From assembly GCA_016713965.1 (NCBI GenBank), contig JADJOC010000001.1:37165-101164 (forward strand): DNA of 64,000 nucleotides. The letters are read 5' to 3'. This DNA comes from Chitinophagaceae bacterium (GTDB lineage: Bacteria > Bacteroidota > Bacteroidia > Chitinophagales > Chitinophagaceae). The notes beneath the pieces are model-generated. The model was not told the DNA's origin, searched no databases, and saw only the letters and a program-made list of their open reading frames with translations. This document shows, in pieces, positions 20,986-32,115 of this stretch; within the stretch, counting starts at the first letter, position 1, and each line of letters starts with the position of its first letter. The translations under genes and the position numbers were made by a program.

Positions 20986-21060
20986 CGGGATGTAGCGTAG
21001 CCCGGTTATCGCGCCTGGTTTGGGACCAGGAGGTCGCAAGTTCGAATCTTGCCATCCCGA
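20986..21060 (+). tRNA. tRNA-Pro (TGG)
   Basis: Acceptor stem CGGGATG/CATCCCG, anticodon stem CCTGG/CCAGG with loop TTTGGGA (anticodon TGG), T-arm with GTTCGAATC, discriminator A. It is 61 bp downstream of the serine tRNA and probably cotranscribed. Confidence 0.93.
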
Positions 21061-21092
21061 CATATTTTTTTCAAGCCCTTCATTTTTTAAAT

Positions 21093-21121
21093 AAAAGGAG
21101 TTGATTTATTCAACTCCTTTT
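21093..21121 (+). terminator. Rho-independent-like terminator after the tRNA pair
   Basis: AAAAGGAGTTG, loop ATTTATT, CAACTCCTTTT: an 11-bp perfect stem with flanking A and T runs. It can also serve the converging GEVED gene. Confidence 0.7.
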
Positions 21122-21291
21122 ATCGTTTAGCATCAACTTTATTGCTGATAGGTTGCTCTTCAGCAGAGCCTACTTCCTCTTCAAGTTGACAAGCGAATTT
21201 TAGTATCAAAAATAATAAAATCACCAACTATTTTTCAGTACATTACCATAATTTTTGTCTGATTGACTTCTGCTCAATGAGAGTATTTATC

Positions 21292-24200
21292 TTATTGTAT
21301 AACCATAGATTTAGTATATACTTTCAGGCCGTCCTGCACTTTTACAAAAATACATCCCTGCTCTTAAATGGCCTATAGATACAGCAATATTATTAAACCC
21401 TGGATTTACTGAATATTGTTTTTTCAAAGTTATATTACCTAAGCTATTAATCAATGTCAGACTGACAAGATTTTTTTGTTCAGCCATATACTCTATATTA
21501 AACTGAGTAGTAGCAGGATTTGGTTTTATATTAATTATTTTATTTTTCCGAATATCTATTACCTCTATTCCCAATATTTGTCCTTTGCTTGTCAATAATA
21601 ATAGTATCCATAAGATTTATAGTACCCCAGTTATTTTCACTACCCACCTTTACATTATTTATAACATTCTGCACTGGCGTTTTAAACTCGAATGAATTAG
21701 ATGTATAAACTTTGCCGCTTTTGCAATTGCCAGTAACATAATATTCATATGTTAAATTATAGTTCAGACCCTTTAATATAACCTGCTTATTAGTGGTTAA
21801 TATTTTATTGTAGTATGTATTGGCACCTTTTTCTTTATAATGCACTTCAAACGATTCATAGTCTGCGAACGTACCCTTATTTTTAGTTAGGTCCCAGCTT
21901 ATCAACGCTTCAAGATTTTGTTGCATAACTGCTTTTATATTAATGATAACCTGACAAAATGCACCTTTAAATTCAATGGTATAATCTTCATATTCACCTT
22001 GGGCTAATGGATTAACACAAGCATTTTGCAGTGGCGGCCCATCAACATTATTATTGTTTAATACCATCACCCGCATTCTTGTTTTGCCTTGTTTCACATT
22101 AACTGGAACCTTAAATATACCAGAAGCCGCTCCAATACCCATAATAGAGAACTCTATAGCTTCTTCTTTTTCAAAAATATAATTTTGATTATAATCTATC
22201 CAGGCGCCATAGGTACCCCACTTTTCCCCAGCCGAAAAACCTTTAAAAATTCCTACGTAAATGCTGTCATTCGGAGCAAATATTCCTATTTGCTTATCGG
22301 TAAAATCTTCATACCCATTTTTATATGTACTAGGATTTTGAAAATACTGATTATTACTTTTAGCCAGCACATTTTTAATCCACATATCCTTAATATTTAA
22401 GGCATTCATACAATAAGTATCGTCTGTAATATTCACAATATAATCTTCTGCTTCTCCATTGGTAGCTACACCATTATTAAGAGCACCACAGGCGCTACCA
22501 ACATTGTTGCTTACCAATACTCTCATTGTAGTTACACCTTTCTGTGAGTTTGCAGGCATATTAAAATATCCTTTAAATTCCATCGCTGCTGTATTAGTAT
22601 TGTAACTATATACAGACTCATTATTCTCAAAAACCTTATTTTTATTAAAGTCTATCCAAATTTTTATATATACAGTGGGCAATTGGTTGATAACCTGGCC
22701 TATATTACCAGTTTTCCCTAATCTAATATTAAAATGGTACGATGATCCAGGCTTTAGGGATATATTATCTTTAGAAAATTTCGCATATCCGTTATTGTTA
22801 CCGCTTTCATTAGCCAATGAAGGATCTAAGGAAAACTTTTGTATCCATAAATTTTTATTTGCTGTAGTAAATTCACAATAGACATTACTGGAAAGGTTTA
22901 CTAAATAATCTTCTGCCTCCCCCTTTACATTATTACTACAAGCACTGGCATCCTGGTTATTGCTAAGTATCACCCTCATGCGGTAGTAGCCTGGTGTTGC
23001 ATTTGCCGGTATTTTAATATTGTATAAAAGTTTATTTATATTGGTAGTTACGGCATTGCATAATAATTCACTATTTTCAAAAATGTTATTTTTATTCAAA
23101 TCTATCCATATTTTATGGTATAGTTTTACAGGGCCATTAACCAATTGATTAATATCACCAATATTTTTAGATGTAATTTCTACCTTGTGGTATCCACCTA
23201 TTTTTAACACAGGGATACTTGGTGCTGATTGGGCATCTTCAAAGTTTTCGAGTATTGCATAATTACTATACCCTTTAGCATTTTGTGTGCTTTCTTTGGT
23301 AATGCCCCCCAATACAATTTTAGTGATGTATAGGTTTTTGCTTTGTAGCTTAGGTTCACAGGGCCCACTTGTCACATTTATACTGTAATCCTCCACTTCG
23401 CCATAATTACTACATGCGCATGAATTGGTTGAAGGAAGCCCATTGGTAGTAAGCATAACCCTAATTTTAGTTTTTCCCAATTTTATATTTTGTGGCAACA
23501 TAATTTCTGCACTTAACTCACTGGAATTAGAGGTATAAAGACTTTTATATCATAGTTCGCCTTTAGCATATTCAAAAATATTGTGGTTATCTATATCCAC
23601 CCATATTGAAAAAGCATGTTTGTTAATAGTTGCAGGCTGCTTGGATTTAGGATAAACCTTTATGGTATAATTTGTATTTTGACTGAGTTCAATGGGGGTT
23701 TGATTTGTAAAATCTTTGTATCCTAAATTATCTCCGGTATTGATTACCAATTGATCAAAACTTATTTTATCCATATAGGATACTTCATTTTTCGGTTTTA
23801 CGATACAACCGGCCGTAGGATTGGCAAGTACATTAATGGTATAATCTTCCATCTCCCCTTCGAATGGTTCATTACACAGTTCATCAATTGGATTTTTAGA
23901 TACGCATATACGTAACCCTTTTTCACCAACTTTTAAATCTGCAGGCAAATACACAATTTCATTGTCTGCAAAAATATTTTTTATAGGTCCCTTTTGTTTC
24001 ATATATACCTTTTCTGGTCCGGCATATAAACCATCATTATTTTTATCAATATATATTGTATAATACAAGGATTGATTACCAGCATCCTTAACGGATACAT
24101 TAAACGTAAATGCAGATTCTTTGTTAACATCAAATTTAATAGCTGGATAATATCCGTACCCATTATCATCTCCACTTATACTCTCTATATTATTAAAGGA

Positions 24201-25518
24201 ACATTTATCTATGTAAAAATCAGCAGACTTCATTTGAGGCGCACATGGAGAAGGGTTATTTTTAATAATAGCATTATCATATGAATCCTTAAGAATGGAT
24301 ATAGGGCTTGGGGAATTAGAATTGATAATTATTGCTGCTTGCACATTATTAGGAAAAACAAATATCCGGGCTTTTAATTCTGGTTTAATAATATCGCCAT
24401 TAATAGTGTCGGCCCCAAAAAATAACCACTATGGCTAAGGTATATACCATATTTATCAGGAACATCCGGCTGGTACCACCAACCCATTCCCAGCTGATAA
24501 CTATTCATAAACGTTACCTGTTCTTTAGATAAAATTTTTCCATTTTCTAAGGCTGCTAAAAAATATAACAAGCTCTTTAGCAGAAATATAATAACCGGCA
24601 GAACCATAACTATTGCCCCATTCCTCATCTTTTGTGTCTATTTGTGTAATCCCCTTGTATTTATCTGAAGCATAAAAAAGTGGCATTGCATAATCCGGGG
24701 ATGGCCTAGTAGTGAAATTTTTTTATTCCTAGTGGCGCCATTATTTTTTGTGCAATATATCCTGCTAAACCATTTGCCGCATGCTTATTAATACCTTCAA
24801 TACTCTCATCTACAGGTGCCCCTTTTATTATATAGGCAGCCAATACCCTAAGTAAGCTAAAGTTACAGTTGGCATAGTTAGGGTCTTTACTGCCAACAGG
24901 TTCGGCTACCCTATTTCTTACGTATTCAGTACTCCACCCCCCGCTCTCTTTCCCTTTATAAAGTCCGCTGGTATGCGTAAGTAATTGTGTAAAAGTAATG
25001 TTATTAACCCCTTCTCCCCTGATCCAGGATTTTGGCAAATAGTCTTTAATAGCAGTTCCCAAAGAAATATCCTTTTCTTTTAAAAGCTTAAGCATAGCAA
25101 CTGCGGTAATGGTTTTAGCAACACTTGCAGGGTTTTGCCTGATATCAGCTGACTGTTTTAGTTCCGGAAGGTCTAAAGATGTACGGGCATACCCTATAGC
25201 ACCTGTTTTAACTACAGTTCCATTCTGGGCTATAGCCCAGGTAGCGCCGACTACTTGTCCATTTAAAGCATTTTTAATATTCTTATCAAATAAATCTATA
25301 TTAATAACCTGGGCAGGCAGCAAGAAAGGCAAGCAAAAAAGAATAAGCAATGATATTGCACATTTTAGTACTTTTAAATAGGATACCAAACCACTTAATC
25401 TTATAGGTGTGTACCTCAATATGTGTATATTGAAATTCACAGAATCCATTTCTTTGTGAGTACTTAAGTACATCAAATAATTTTTATCAGACATAGGATT
25501 AGCCTTAGAATTTTTCAT
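21292..25518 (-). CDS. Secreted serine hydrolase fused to GEVED repeats, Fn3 and T9SS tail
   Basis: About 1,400 residues once frame breaks at about 24710, 24560, 24370, 23530, 21570 and 21340 are repaired (each one or two bases, mostly homopolymers). N-terminal signal at about residues 45-70. Then a class-C-beta-lactamase-like domain: Ser132-x-x-Lys135 in NPASVAKTIT, Tyr215-Ala-Asn217 in DPNYANCNF, and YLSHSGYF as third motif. Next come five GEVED units (GEMEDYTINV, GEVEDYSINV, GEAEDYLVNL, GEAEDYIVNI, GEYEDYTIEF), an Fn3-like segment, and a type A T9SS sorting domain (IKPNPATTQFNIEY ... GMYFVKVQDGLKVYT). The tail predicts export by the type IX system and surface anchoring. The substrate is unknown. 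The fusion is unusual. Confidence 0.82.
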
Positions 25519-25821
25519 TTCTATTTCATTAATATTTTACATGCTTTGTTCAGGATTAGGTTGCTGTTACAGCACAGAGGTGGTTAGCATTAAAAAACCA
25601 AAGCTGGAAATGAATAAAGGATTTAATAAAATAAAGTAGCGTGTTTTACTATTAATATGCAAGTAAACGCATAATTTATATAAAAATATAATATACCTAT
25701 TAAACTGTATTATAATTTAATGGATAGGGTACTTTAATTAACGGATTAAAAATATCAAGTTATAAATAACATCAAAAGAAGTACTGGTATTTTTTAATAT
25801 ATTACAAAAAATAACACAAAA
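25519..25821. other. Intergenic gap upstream of the serine hydrolase gene
   Basis: About 300 bp of AT-rich DNA between the serine hydrolase start and the rpsA terminator. I see no gene. It must hold the promoter of the hydrolase gene, but no clear TAnnTTTG box stands out. Confidence 0.4.
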
Positions 25822-25849
25822 AAATAGCTACCTCAAAAGGTAGCTATTT
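25822..25849 (-). terminator. Terminator of rpsA
   Basis: AAATAGCTACC, loop TCAAAA, GGTAGCTATTT: a perfect 11-bp stem 23 bp after the rpsA stop, with a run of T on the minus strand after the stem. Confidence 0.75.
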
Positions 25850-25871
25850 GGTATAAAAATTCAACTATATT

Positions 25872-27801
25872 TTACTCAGCTTTTGCATCACTTACGCCAT
25901 CAGTAGCATCATTTTCCATTTTAGCTTTCAAATCAGCTAAAGCGCTCAAGTCGCCTAAAGTTGATTTTTCTACTTTACCCTGTAGATTTTTTACAGCTTT
26001 TTTAGTCACCTCAGCATCAGCCTTTTTTTCTTTGATCACTGCTTGTTTTTCTACTTCTACAGCCTGTTCCCAAATACGAGTATGGCTAAGTACAATACGT
26101 TTATCATTACGTTCAAATTCTATTACCACAAACTGGGCAATTTCATCTGCACCTACAGTTTTACCATCTTCTTTAGCTAAATGGCGGCTGGGAGCAAATC
26201 CTTCTAACCCGTAAGGCAATTGAATTACAGCACCTTTATCATCTTTTTTAGATACAGTGCCTTCATGTATGGAACCTATTGCAAAAGTTGATTCTAATGA
26301 GTTCCAAGGATCTTCTTCAATTTGTTTATGCCCTAACTGAAGTTTACGTCCGTCCTTATCAATATTCATTATTATAACATCAATAGTACTGCCCACTTTC
26401 GTGTATTCATTAGGGTTATTAAAACGCTTTAACCAGCTTAAATCACTAATATGGATCATACCGCCAATACCAGGGGCCAATTCAACGAATACACCATAAG
26501 GAGTGATATTTTTCACTGTTCCTTCGTGCTTGCTTCCTTCGGGGAATGTAGCTTCAATATTGCTCCATGGATCTTCCGACATTTGTTTGATAGACAAACT
26601 CATTTTACGGGTTTCTTTATCCAGTGTAACTACTTTAGCTTCGTATTCATCATTTAGCTTAAAGAATTCTTTAGCATTGATCGGAGTATTAGCCCATGTA
26701 ATTTCACTTACATGTACCAAACCTTCAACGCCAGGCATAATTTCAAGGAAAGCACCGTAATCTTCAATATTTACCACTTTACCTTTTACAATTTCACCTT
26801 CTTTAACATTTTCAGCTAAAGTATCCCAAGGATGTGGAGTTAATTGTTTTAAACCTAAGCTGATACGTTTTTTATCATCATCAAAATCTAATACAACCAC
26901 ATTTAATTTCTGATCCAATTTCAATACTTCACTTGGATGGTTAATACGTCCCCAAGAAATATCGGTAATATATAGTAAGCCATCTAAGCCACCCAAATCA
27001 AGGAATGCACCAAAATCGGTAATGTTTTTAATTGTACCTTCCAGCACCTGGCCTTTCTCTAATTTACCGATAATTTCAGCCCTTTGCGCTTCAATATCGC
27101 TTTCAATTAATGCTTTATGGGACACTACGGCATTTTTAATAGCTTCGTTAATCTTCACTACTTTAAACTCCATTGTTTTACCTACAAACTGATCGTAATC
27201 AGTAACAGGTTTAACATCTATCTGGCTACCCGGTAAGAATGTTTCCATTCCAAATACATCTACAATCAGGCCGCCTTTGGTTTTGCTGGTAACCAACCCG
27301 GTAACAATTTCGCCGGTTTTGTTAACCTCCATAATCCTTTCCCAGGCTCTGCTTATCCTTGCGCTTTTGCGACTAAGATGCAAATTACCTTCCCTGTCTT
27401 CTTTTTCTACTACCATTACTTCAATTACATCGCCTACTTTCACCCCGCCAGGTATATCCCTGAATTCATTCAGAGAAATAAGGCCATCGCTTTTAAAGCC
27501 GATGTTAACTACTGCATCTGTTTTAGTTAAAGATTCGATAGTAGCCTGGATCATTTCACCATCATTAATTTGCTTTAAAAGTGTTATCATACACTTTATC
27601 ATATTTAGCTTTTTCATCAGCTTTGTAACTGGTTACGTTACGTTTGTCCACACTCCAGTCAAAATCATCGTGAGCCGTAGCTACTTTTTCTTCAACCGGG
27701 GGTGTTACAGGCACGTTTGTTATCGCAGCAGTTTCAGCGGTAGTACCGGCTGACCCTTCCTGTGCATCTGCGTTTAGTTGTTTAACAATATTAAATGACA
27801 T
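25872..27801 (-). CDS. rpsA: 30S ribosomal protein S1
   Basis: Several S1 RNA-binding repeats in series, e.g. GTIKNITDFGAFLDLGGLDG, GKVVNIEDYGAFLEIMPGVE and GTVKNITPYGVFVELAPGIG, each followed by the typical LVHVSEI/MIHISDL segment. An acidic N-terminal extension of about 60 residues precedes the first repeat. S1 unwinds and anchors mRNA on the ribosome. One frame break near 27590 (ACTTTTAAAG, one T too many or two bases missing) separates the N-terminal 70 residues. Repaired length is about 643 residues. Promoter and leader hairpin are listed separately. Confidence 0.95.
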
Positions 27802-27809
27802 AAATAAAT

Positions 27810-27841
27810 CCCGTGTTTTTTTAAACGGGAGTGCAAAGTTA
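27810..27841 (-). promoter_or_regulatory. rpsA promoter box and leader hairpin
   Basis: On the minus strand a TAACTTTG -7 box (27834-27841) is followed by a leader with CCCGT...ACGGG arms (27825-27829 and 27810-27814) just before the ATG at 27801. S1 represses its own translation in other bacteria; whether this small hairpin takes part is inference. Confidence 0.5.
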
Positions 27842-28110
27842 CAGTAAATAATGTATTTATAGGTGAAATCCCGTTTTTTTCAGTCGTTTTTATAATTCAT
27901 GAAAAAATACTGATTTTGTAACCGGCAATTGTACCTGGTTGGGCTGTAGTGACGCTATGCCATCTGCCAACGGTGGCGGACGACGCTCTGTTCAACAAGT
28001 TGCTGCTATTAAGAAATATTATTAAATTCTTCTGCCTGTAATCTATGCATCTCTATACTTTAACTGTTTTCTTCCACCTGTTATTCTTAAATAATATTCG
28101 CCTAAAGATG
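27842..28110. repeat. Intergenic gap with a diverged dispersed repeat (copy 3)
   Basis: Around 27917-27990 the sequence TTTTGTAACCGGCAATTGTA leads into a GC-rich segment (ACGGTGGCGGACGACGCTC) that parallels copy 2 near dnaA (GCGGTGGCGACGCTC). The rest of the gap shows no gene. Confidence 0.45.
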
Positions 28111-28605
28111 CTATTCCTTTAAATTTTTTATTGCCAGTTTTAAAAGTTGTTCAGCATTTTTTACAGATTGAAACATTAGTAAAATAAATTCTTTATCCAT
28201 TTTTTTTCCGGCAGATGTTTTGTAAAAATTGGTCAGTTCATCAATTTCTTTTTCAGTAAAAGTCCTTTTGTATAAATTAATGATACTGTTTTCTATAAGA
28301 TGGCTTGTTTTTCCTGCTGTCATCTCCTTTAACAGTTTATCATAAAATTCTTTCGGATGAATAGTATCTTTTTGTTGCTCTTCCATAATTTTGATTCTTA
28401 AGATAGTTTCTGTAGTAAGGCCGTTTCTTTCACTCCTGAGCAACTTTATTTTTTTTGTAAGAACATCATTAGTAACTGTAGCAGTATCCAGCTTTAATGT
28501 ATTTGCAGTATCCAGTGCTTTAAATTTCATTATAAAAGCCGTATCCATTTGCGAAAAAGAAATAAATGGAAGAAACAGGACTAATATAAAAAAAATAGTT
28601 TTCAT
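28111..28605 (-). CDS. DUF2059 family exported protein
   Basis: A 164-residue protein with an N-terminal signal (about 1-18, FISFSQ). The C-terminal half has the DUF2059 pattern IINLYKRTFTEKEIDELTNF followed by YKTSAGKKMDKEF. The function of the family is unknown. It is monocistronic with its own start region at 28605. Confidence 0.7.
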   Translation of the reverse strand: MKTIFFILVLFLPFISFSQMDTAFIMKFKALDTANTLKLDTATVTNDVLTKKIKLLRSERNGLTTETILRIKIMEEQQKDTIHPKEFYDKLLKEMTAGKTSHLIENSIINLYKRTFTEKEIDELTNFYKTSAGKKMDKEFILLMFQSVKNAEQLLKLAIKNLKE

Positions 28606-28938
28606 AATAAATTGATTTTGTTATAATATAATTGTAAAATAGTTTTAATTATTAAGTTGCAAATACCTTTTAATTAAATTCTCGTAAAAGCATATTTTTT
28701 GTCATACTCATTTCTATTGCAATTTTGTGTGAGGGATTGCAGCGGATAGCCGAAAAACCAGCGGTATTCAATGTTTCATAAACTAAATCAGCTAATCTGG
28801 CCTAAATAGCATACCTTCACGATGTGATTATAGCTTTTTAAGTTTATGATATAGGCAGTTTTATTTTACTTGCGCAAATTTACTCTCCTTAATCCTACTT
28901 TTTCTACTATCACGTTTAGTTAATTTTAAAATTTTTTT
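28606..28938. other. Intergenic region between DUF2059 and RRM genes
   Basis: A 333-bp divergent spacer. It holds a short GC-richer stretch (GAGGGATTGCAGCGGATAGC, near 28731) and, near 28868, TTACTTGCGCAAATTTACT, a possible -7 region for the RRM gene. The long leader of the RRM gene (about 60 nt) is U-rich. I see no small gene here. Confidence 0.4.
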
Positions 28939-29247
28939 ATGAACATTTATATTTCAAACTTGAGTTTCAACACAGGAGATGTTGAACTTAACTCACTATT
29001 TTCATCTTTTGGTGAAGTGACTTCTGCAAAAGTAATAACAGACAGGGAAACGGGCAGGTCTCGTGGATTCGGATTTGTTGAAATGTCTTCTGATGATGAA
29101 GGCAATGAGGCAATACTTGGCCTGAATAACAAAGAAGTGGAAGGAAGGGCAATGTCTGTTTCTGTTGCAAAAGACAAACAAAAAAGTAATACAAACAATT
29201 ATGGCGGCAATAACTATAGCAGTAATTCCGGTAATAAAAGGTGGTAA
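28939..29247 (+). CDS. RNA-binding protein with one RRM domain
   Basis: A 102-residue protein with a single RRM: RNP2 IYISNLSF near residue 3 and RNP1 RGFGFVEM near residue 42. The tail is Asn/Gly/Ser-rich (NNYGGNNYSSNSGN) with a terminal KRW. Such short RRM proteins are common in Bacteroidota and cyanobacteria and are often stress- or cold-induced. That role is not shown here. A terminator hairpin follows. Confidence 0.9.
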   Translation: MNIYISNLSFNTGDVELNSLFSSFGEVTSAKVITDRETGRSRGFGFVEMSSDDEGNEAILGLNNKEVEGRAMSVSVAKDKQKSNTNNYGGNNYSSNSGNKRW

Positions 29248-29259
29248 TTTTTTTTAATT

Positions 29260-29293
29260 AATAAGAGCTTTTGCAAGGAGCTCTTATTTCATT
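29260..29293 (+). terminator. Terminator or attenuator after the RRM gene
   Basis: AATAAGAGCT, loop TTTGCAAGG, AGCTCTTATT: perfect 10-bp arms, T-rich downstream. It lies between the RRM gene and the next small gene and may allow partial read-through. Confidence 0.6.
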
Positions 29294-29309
29294 TTATAAA
29301 GATCAACAA

Positions 29310-29573
29310 ATGACAAACGATCAGATAGAAAACTTTCTTTTACAAAAGAAATTAGACAAATCTCCGGTACAGATAAATTTTAAAACCCGTAATTCAATTG
29401 TAGGAATTTTTATTCAAACCGCTGATTACGGAGAATTAAAAACAAAAAATTTATGGCGTATAGTAGGTGAATCGCATATTGAAGAATATAAAAAATCAAA
29501 CGATATGAATTTGGCAAGGATATTTAATGGTGTTGAATTTACCCGTTTGGTATATTCTAATCCTGCAAAATAA
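29310..29573 (+). CDS. Small conserved-looking protein, possible Sm-like fold
   Basis: An 87-residue protein from the ATG at 29310; an upstream alternative start lies inside the hairpin and is unlikely. The pattern VQINFKTRNSIVGIFI ... LKTKNLWRIV has alternating strands that could form a small barrel, loosely like Sm/Hfq proteins. That is only a shape argument. It follows the RRM gene after a hairpin and is itself followed by a terminator, so the two may form a small RNA-related operon. Confidence 0.6.
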   Translation: MTNDQIENFLLQKKLDKSPVQINFKTRNSIVGIFIQTADYGELKTKNLWRIVGESHIEEYKKSNDMNLARIFNGVEFTRLVYSNPAK

Positions 29574-29595
29574 TATTCCTTAAATCTTTTAGAAA

Positions 29596-29626
29596 AATAA
29601 TTCACCAACAGGTGGATTATTTTTTT
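29596..29626 (+). terminator. Terminator of the small gene
   Basis: AATAATTCACC, loop AACA, GGTGGATTATT (one mismatch), followed by seven T. Confidence 0.75.
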
Positions 29627-29651
29627 GCCCTAAATGGATGATAGCAGTATA

Positions 29652-30196
29652 TTATTTACTGATGTCTATGTTTTTGATACTGTCCGTTTGTATGATAATC
29701 GGCTGAACTGATACTTCTTTACCATGATATTCACCGTATTCAATCCAGTAATATTTCCCCCATTTATAAAAGTCTGCCCTTTTGGATTAATGTGTGCTCC
29801 TGAATAAGAATCAATAAATATTGTATAAATCTTTCTGCGTTTGCTATATTTAAATTTTGTTTTATTTATTGAAGTAATAAAATTTTTATAACCGGCTTCA
29901 GAAGCAATATAATAGTTTATTCCAAAGTTTCGTGCGCCTTCACGGTGTCGGATATATGATACTTCTAATATTTCTTTCGGCTTTGATTTGATGAATGTGT
30001 ATTTTTTAATTTCTGGATCAATAGTATTTATTTCGGGGGTTATCGTATCAGCTACTGTAAGAGAAAATCCCTTTTTCAATAAAAATTTATTATTCGAATA
30101 ACTATAAATTCTTTCAAAATCTTTTACACTTAAGCTTTGCACAATTAAAAAATTAGATAAAAAAAATAATTGTATAATTAAAAAAAATATTTTCAT
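29652..30196 (-). CDS. Exported protein of unknown function
   Basis: Signal peptide at about residues 1-22. The reading ends at 29666 with an implausible tail. Adding one T near 29765 gives a much better C-terminus (FYKWGKYYWIEYGEYHGKEV, then a region ending KNIDIS) and a stop at 29652. Repaired length is about 180 residues. I do not recognise the family. It is convergent with the RRM/small-protein unit. Confidence 0.6.
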
Positions 30197-30492
30197 CAGC
30201 TATTTTATATTATAAGATTAGTTTGCTTATTAAGCAAAATTAAGAAGTTTTAAGGCTTTAAAAGTGAAACTGCGTAAGGATGTTTTCCTACATGAACATT
30301 ATGAAATTAAAAAGTATCTAATATTATTATTGCCGGTTTAATTGTCTTGTTAAGTTTAGTTTGCCTATTATTTTAGTTATAATTATTTTAATATTTTTGC
30401 GTTTAAGGGTAAAATTTAATGTCTAATCGACTCCTTTTAAATAATTCACAGGTTAGTAAGGATATAATTTCTGCCCAGGGAAAGCCGGCAAT

Positions 30493-31302
30493 TTATTTTA
30501 TCACATTAAAAAAATTATATTCCAGTTTAAGTACTGCACTTTGTGAAGAGCTTCTGTATAAATTGTTTACCAATGCCAGCCGGTAACCGGCGTCAACCCT
30601 TATCCTGCTGTTGATTATAAATTGTATAGACGGTGCTATATCTAAAAAAATTTGCTTATTGCCAACATTTACCTGGCCTAAAAATTCTGCCATTAAGTTT
30701 ACATTAGTTTGTGTGTAGCTTGTATATTCTTTAGGCAGCATTAGCTTCCCGGCAGAAAAAGTATAGCTAATGGCATTTCGGTTTTTATCCCCGTATATAA
30801 ATTTATTTTGATTATTATCTGTGGCATGCAAAGCAGATAATGAAGCAGACAAAGCAATTTTATTAACGAGTTGTGTGGCGACTATGCCAGCTTCATATCC
30901 GCTATTGCGGTCCATTAAATCAATAGCAGGCTGGTGTATAACCATATTATTAAAACTATACCTGGCAAAAGCGGCTATCCTAAAATGTTTATGCACTTCA
31001 TCACTGCTAAAAAATCTGTATTTCGTATACAAGCTTCCTCCGTTAATTATAAATTTTTTTTCACGGTTACTAATAAACGCTTGTGCATGCACCATTATAT
31101 TTTTTGAAATACCGACCATTAACTCTGGAGCAAAATAATAATTGATTAAACCCGTATGTGCATCTTTCATTACAGCATTGCTAAGGCGTATGCCGGCACT
31201 GTTGGCAGCCATGTTACTGGCAGGCTCAGTAAATACAAAAAGTTCCTGGGCATATGAAGCAAAACCCGAAAACACAGTTATTATAATCAGCAATTTTTTC
31301 AT
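30493..31302 (-). CDS. Outer-membrane beta-barrel-like protein
   Basis: A 269-residue protein with a signal peptide (about 1-18, SYAQ). After that come alternating strand patterns (TKYRFFSSDE, FRIAAFARYSF, RIRVDAGYRLAL) ending in an aromatic C-terminal strand (LKLEYNFF), as in outer-membrane barrels. No specific family was recognised. It lies next to the HMA metal-binding genes, so it may belong to a metal-related cluster. The 296-bp gap on its 3' side holds no gene I can support. Confidence 0.6.
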   Translation of the reverse strand: MKKLLIIITVFSGFASYAQELFVFTEPASNMAANSAGIRLSNAVMKDAHTGLINYYFAPELMVGISKNIMVHAQAFISNREKKFIINGGSLYTKYRFFSSDEVHKHFRIAAFARYSFNNMVIHQPAIDLMDRNSGYEAGIVATQLVNKIALSASLSALHATDNNQNKFIYGDKNRNAISYTFSAGKLMLPKEYTSYTQTNVNLMAEFLGQVNVGNKQIFLDIAPSIQFIINSRIRVDAGYRLALVNNLYRSSSQSAVLKLEYNFFNVIK

Positions 31303-31335
31303 TACAGTATTAAAAAGAAGCTATTATATAAAACT

Positions 31336-31440
31336 TAGAGCCTGTTTAAAATAGAACTTTTATTGCCTATTTTGCGGTTGGTGGTGACACCAACCGCTAC
31401 CGGCCGCCGTGGCCTGTGTCCCCACCGGCCACTTTTTAAA
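31336..31440. repeat. Dispersed composite repeat (intact copy)
   Basis: Begins GAGCCTGTTTAAAATAGAAC, passes through a palindromic core (GCGGTTGGTGGTGACACCAA) and ends CCCCACCGGCCACTTTTTAA. The same sequence, reverse-complemented and interrupted by a 272-bp insert, lies at 38604-39012. Confidence 0.75.
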
Positions 31441-31462
31441 ATATAATAGCTTTTTTTATAAA

Positions 31463-32005
31463 TTAAATAGTTACGTGATAAACTCTTGTACCTTCTGCTA
31501 TATTATCTTTTGTGCAACAACTTTCTGCAGTTCCTGTCTGGTAGCATTTAATTGTGGTAAGCTTGCTATTCTTTTTATATTGCTTAGCTGGTACAAAACC
31601 TTTGTCGAGCACCTGTATGGTTTTTTCGCCGCTTAATGGCTGGCTGCTTACATTTAAAAAATGATAGGTAATGCCATCCTGCTGTATGTGCTGATCATTT
31701 GTAATATTGATGCTATCAAATTGCACCTGTGCGGAAAAACCGGCTACAAAAAAACCTGCCCCTTCTACTTTATTTTTAATTTTATCAAAATCAATTGTTG
31801 CACCTGGCTTAAAAAAAATATCAAAAGAAGAAGTTTTAATATTAGCGTACACTTTACTCACAAAATCCAATGATTGTAAAGATTTATTAATAGCATTGCT
31901 ACACATGCTACAAGTGAGACCGCTTGCCTGAAGCGTAACTTTTTTAACCTCGGCATTGCCTGCTAAGCCAAATAGCATAGCAATGGCTATAAATATTTTT
32001 TGCAT
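31463..32005 (-). CDS. Exported HMA-domain metal-binding protein
   Basis: Start chosen at the ATG at 32005 (MQKIFIAIAMLFGLAGNAEV), which places a signal peptide at the N-terminus. An HMA domain follows with the metal-binding GLTCSMCSNAI motif (CxxC). The C-terminal half is not recognised and has a CCTKDN segment that might bind metal. HMA proteins carry Cu+ or related soft metals. It is clustered with a second HMA protein and a Cys-rich HYC_CC_PP protein on the same strand. Confidence 0.8.
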   Translation of the reverse strand: MQKIFIAIAMLFGLAGNAEVKKVTLQASGLTCSMCSNAINKSLQSLDFVSKVYANIKTSSFDIFFKPGATIDFDKIKNKVEGAGFFVAGFSAQVQFDSINITNDQHIQQDGITYHFLNVSSQPLSGEKTIQVLDKGFVPAKQYKKNSKLTTIKCYQTGTAESCCTKDNIAEGTRVYHVTI

Positions 32006-32115
32006 AAATTTTTGTTTAATAATGAAGATGAAGTTCAATTACAGTCAGTTGTTTCTGTTCAGATGCGCTTAAAATTTATATAAGAAGCCCTGGATGATTT
32101 ACAACGTTATAATTG

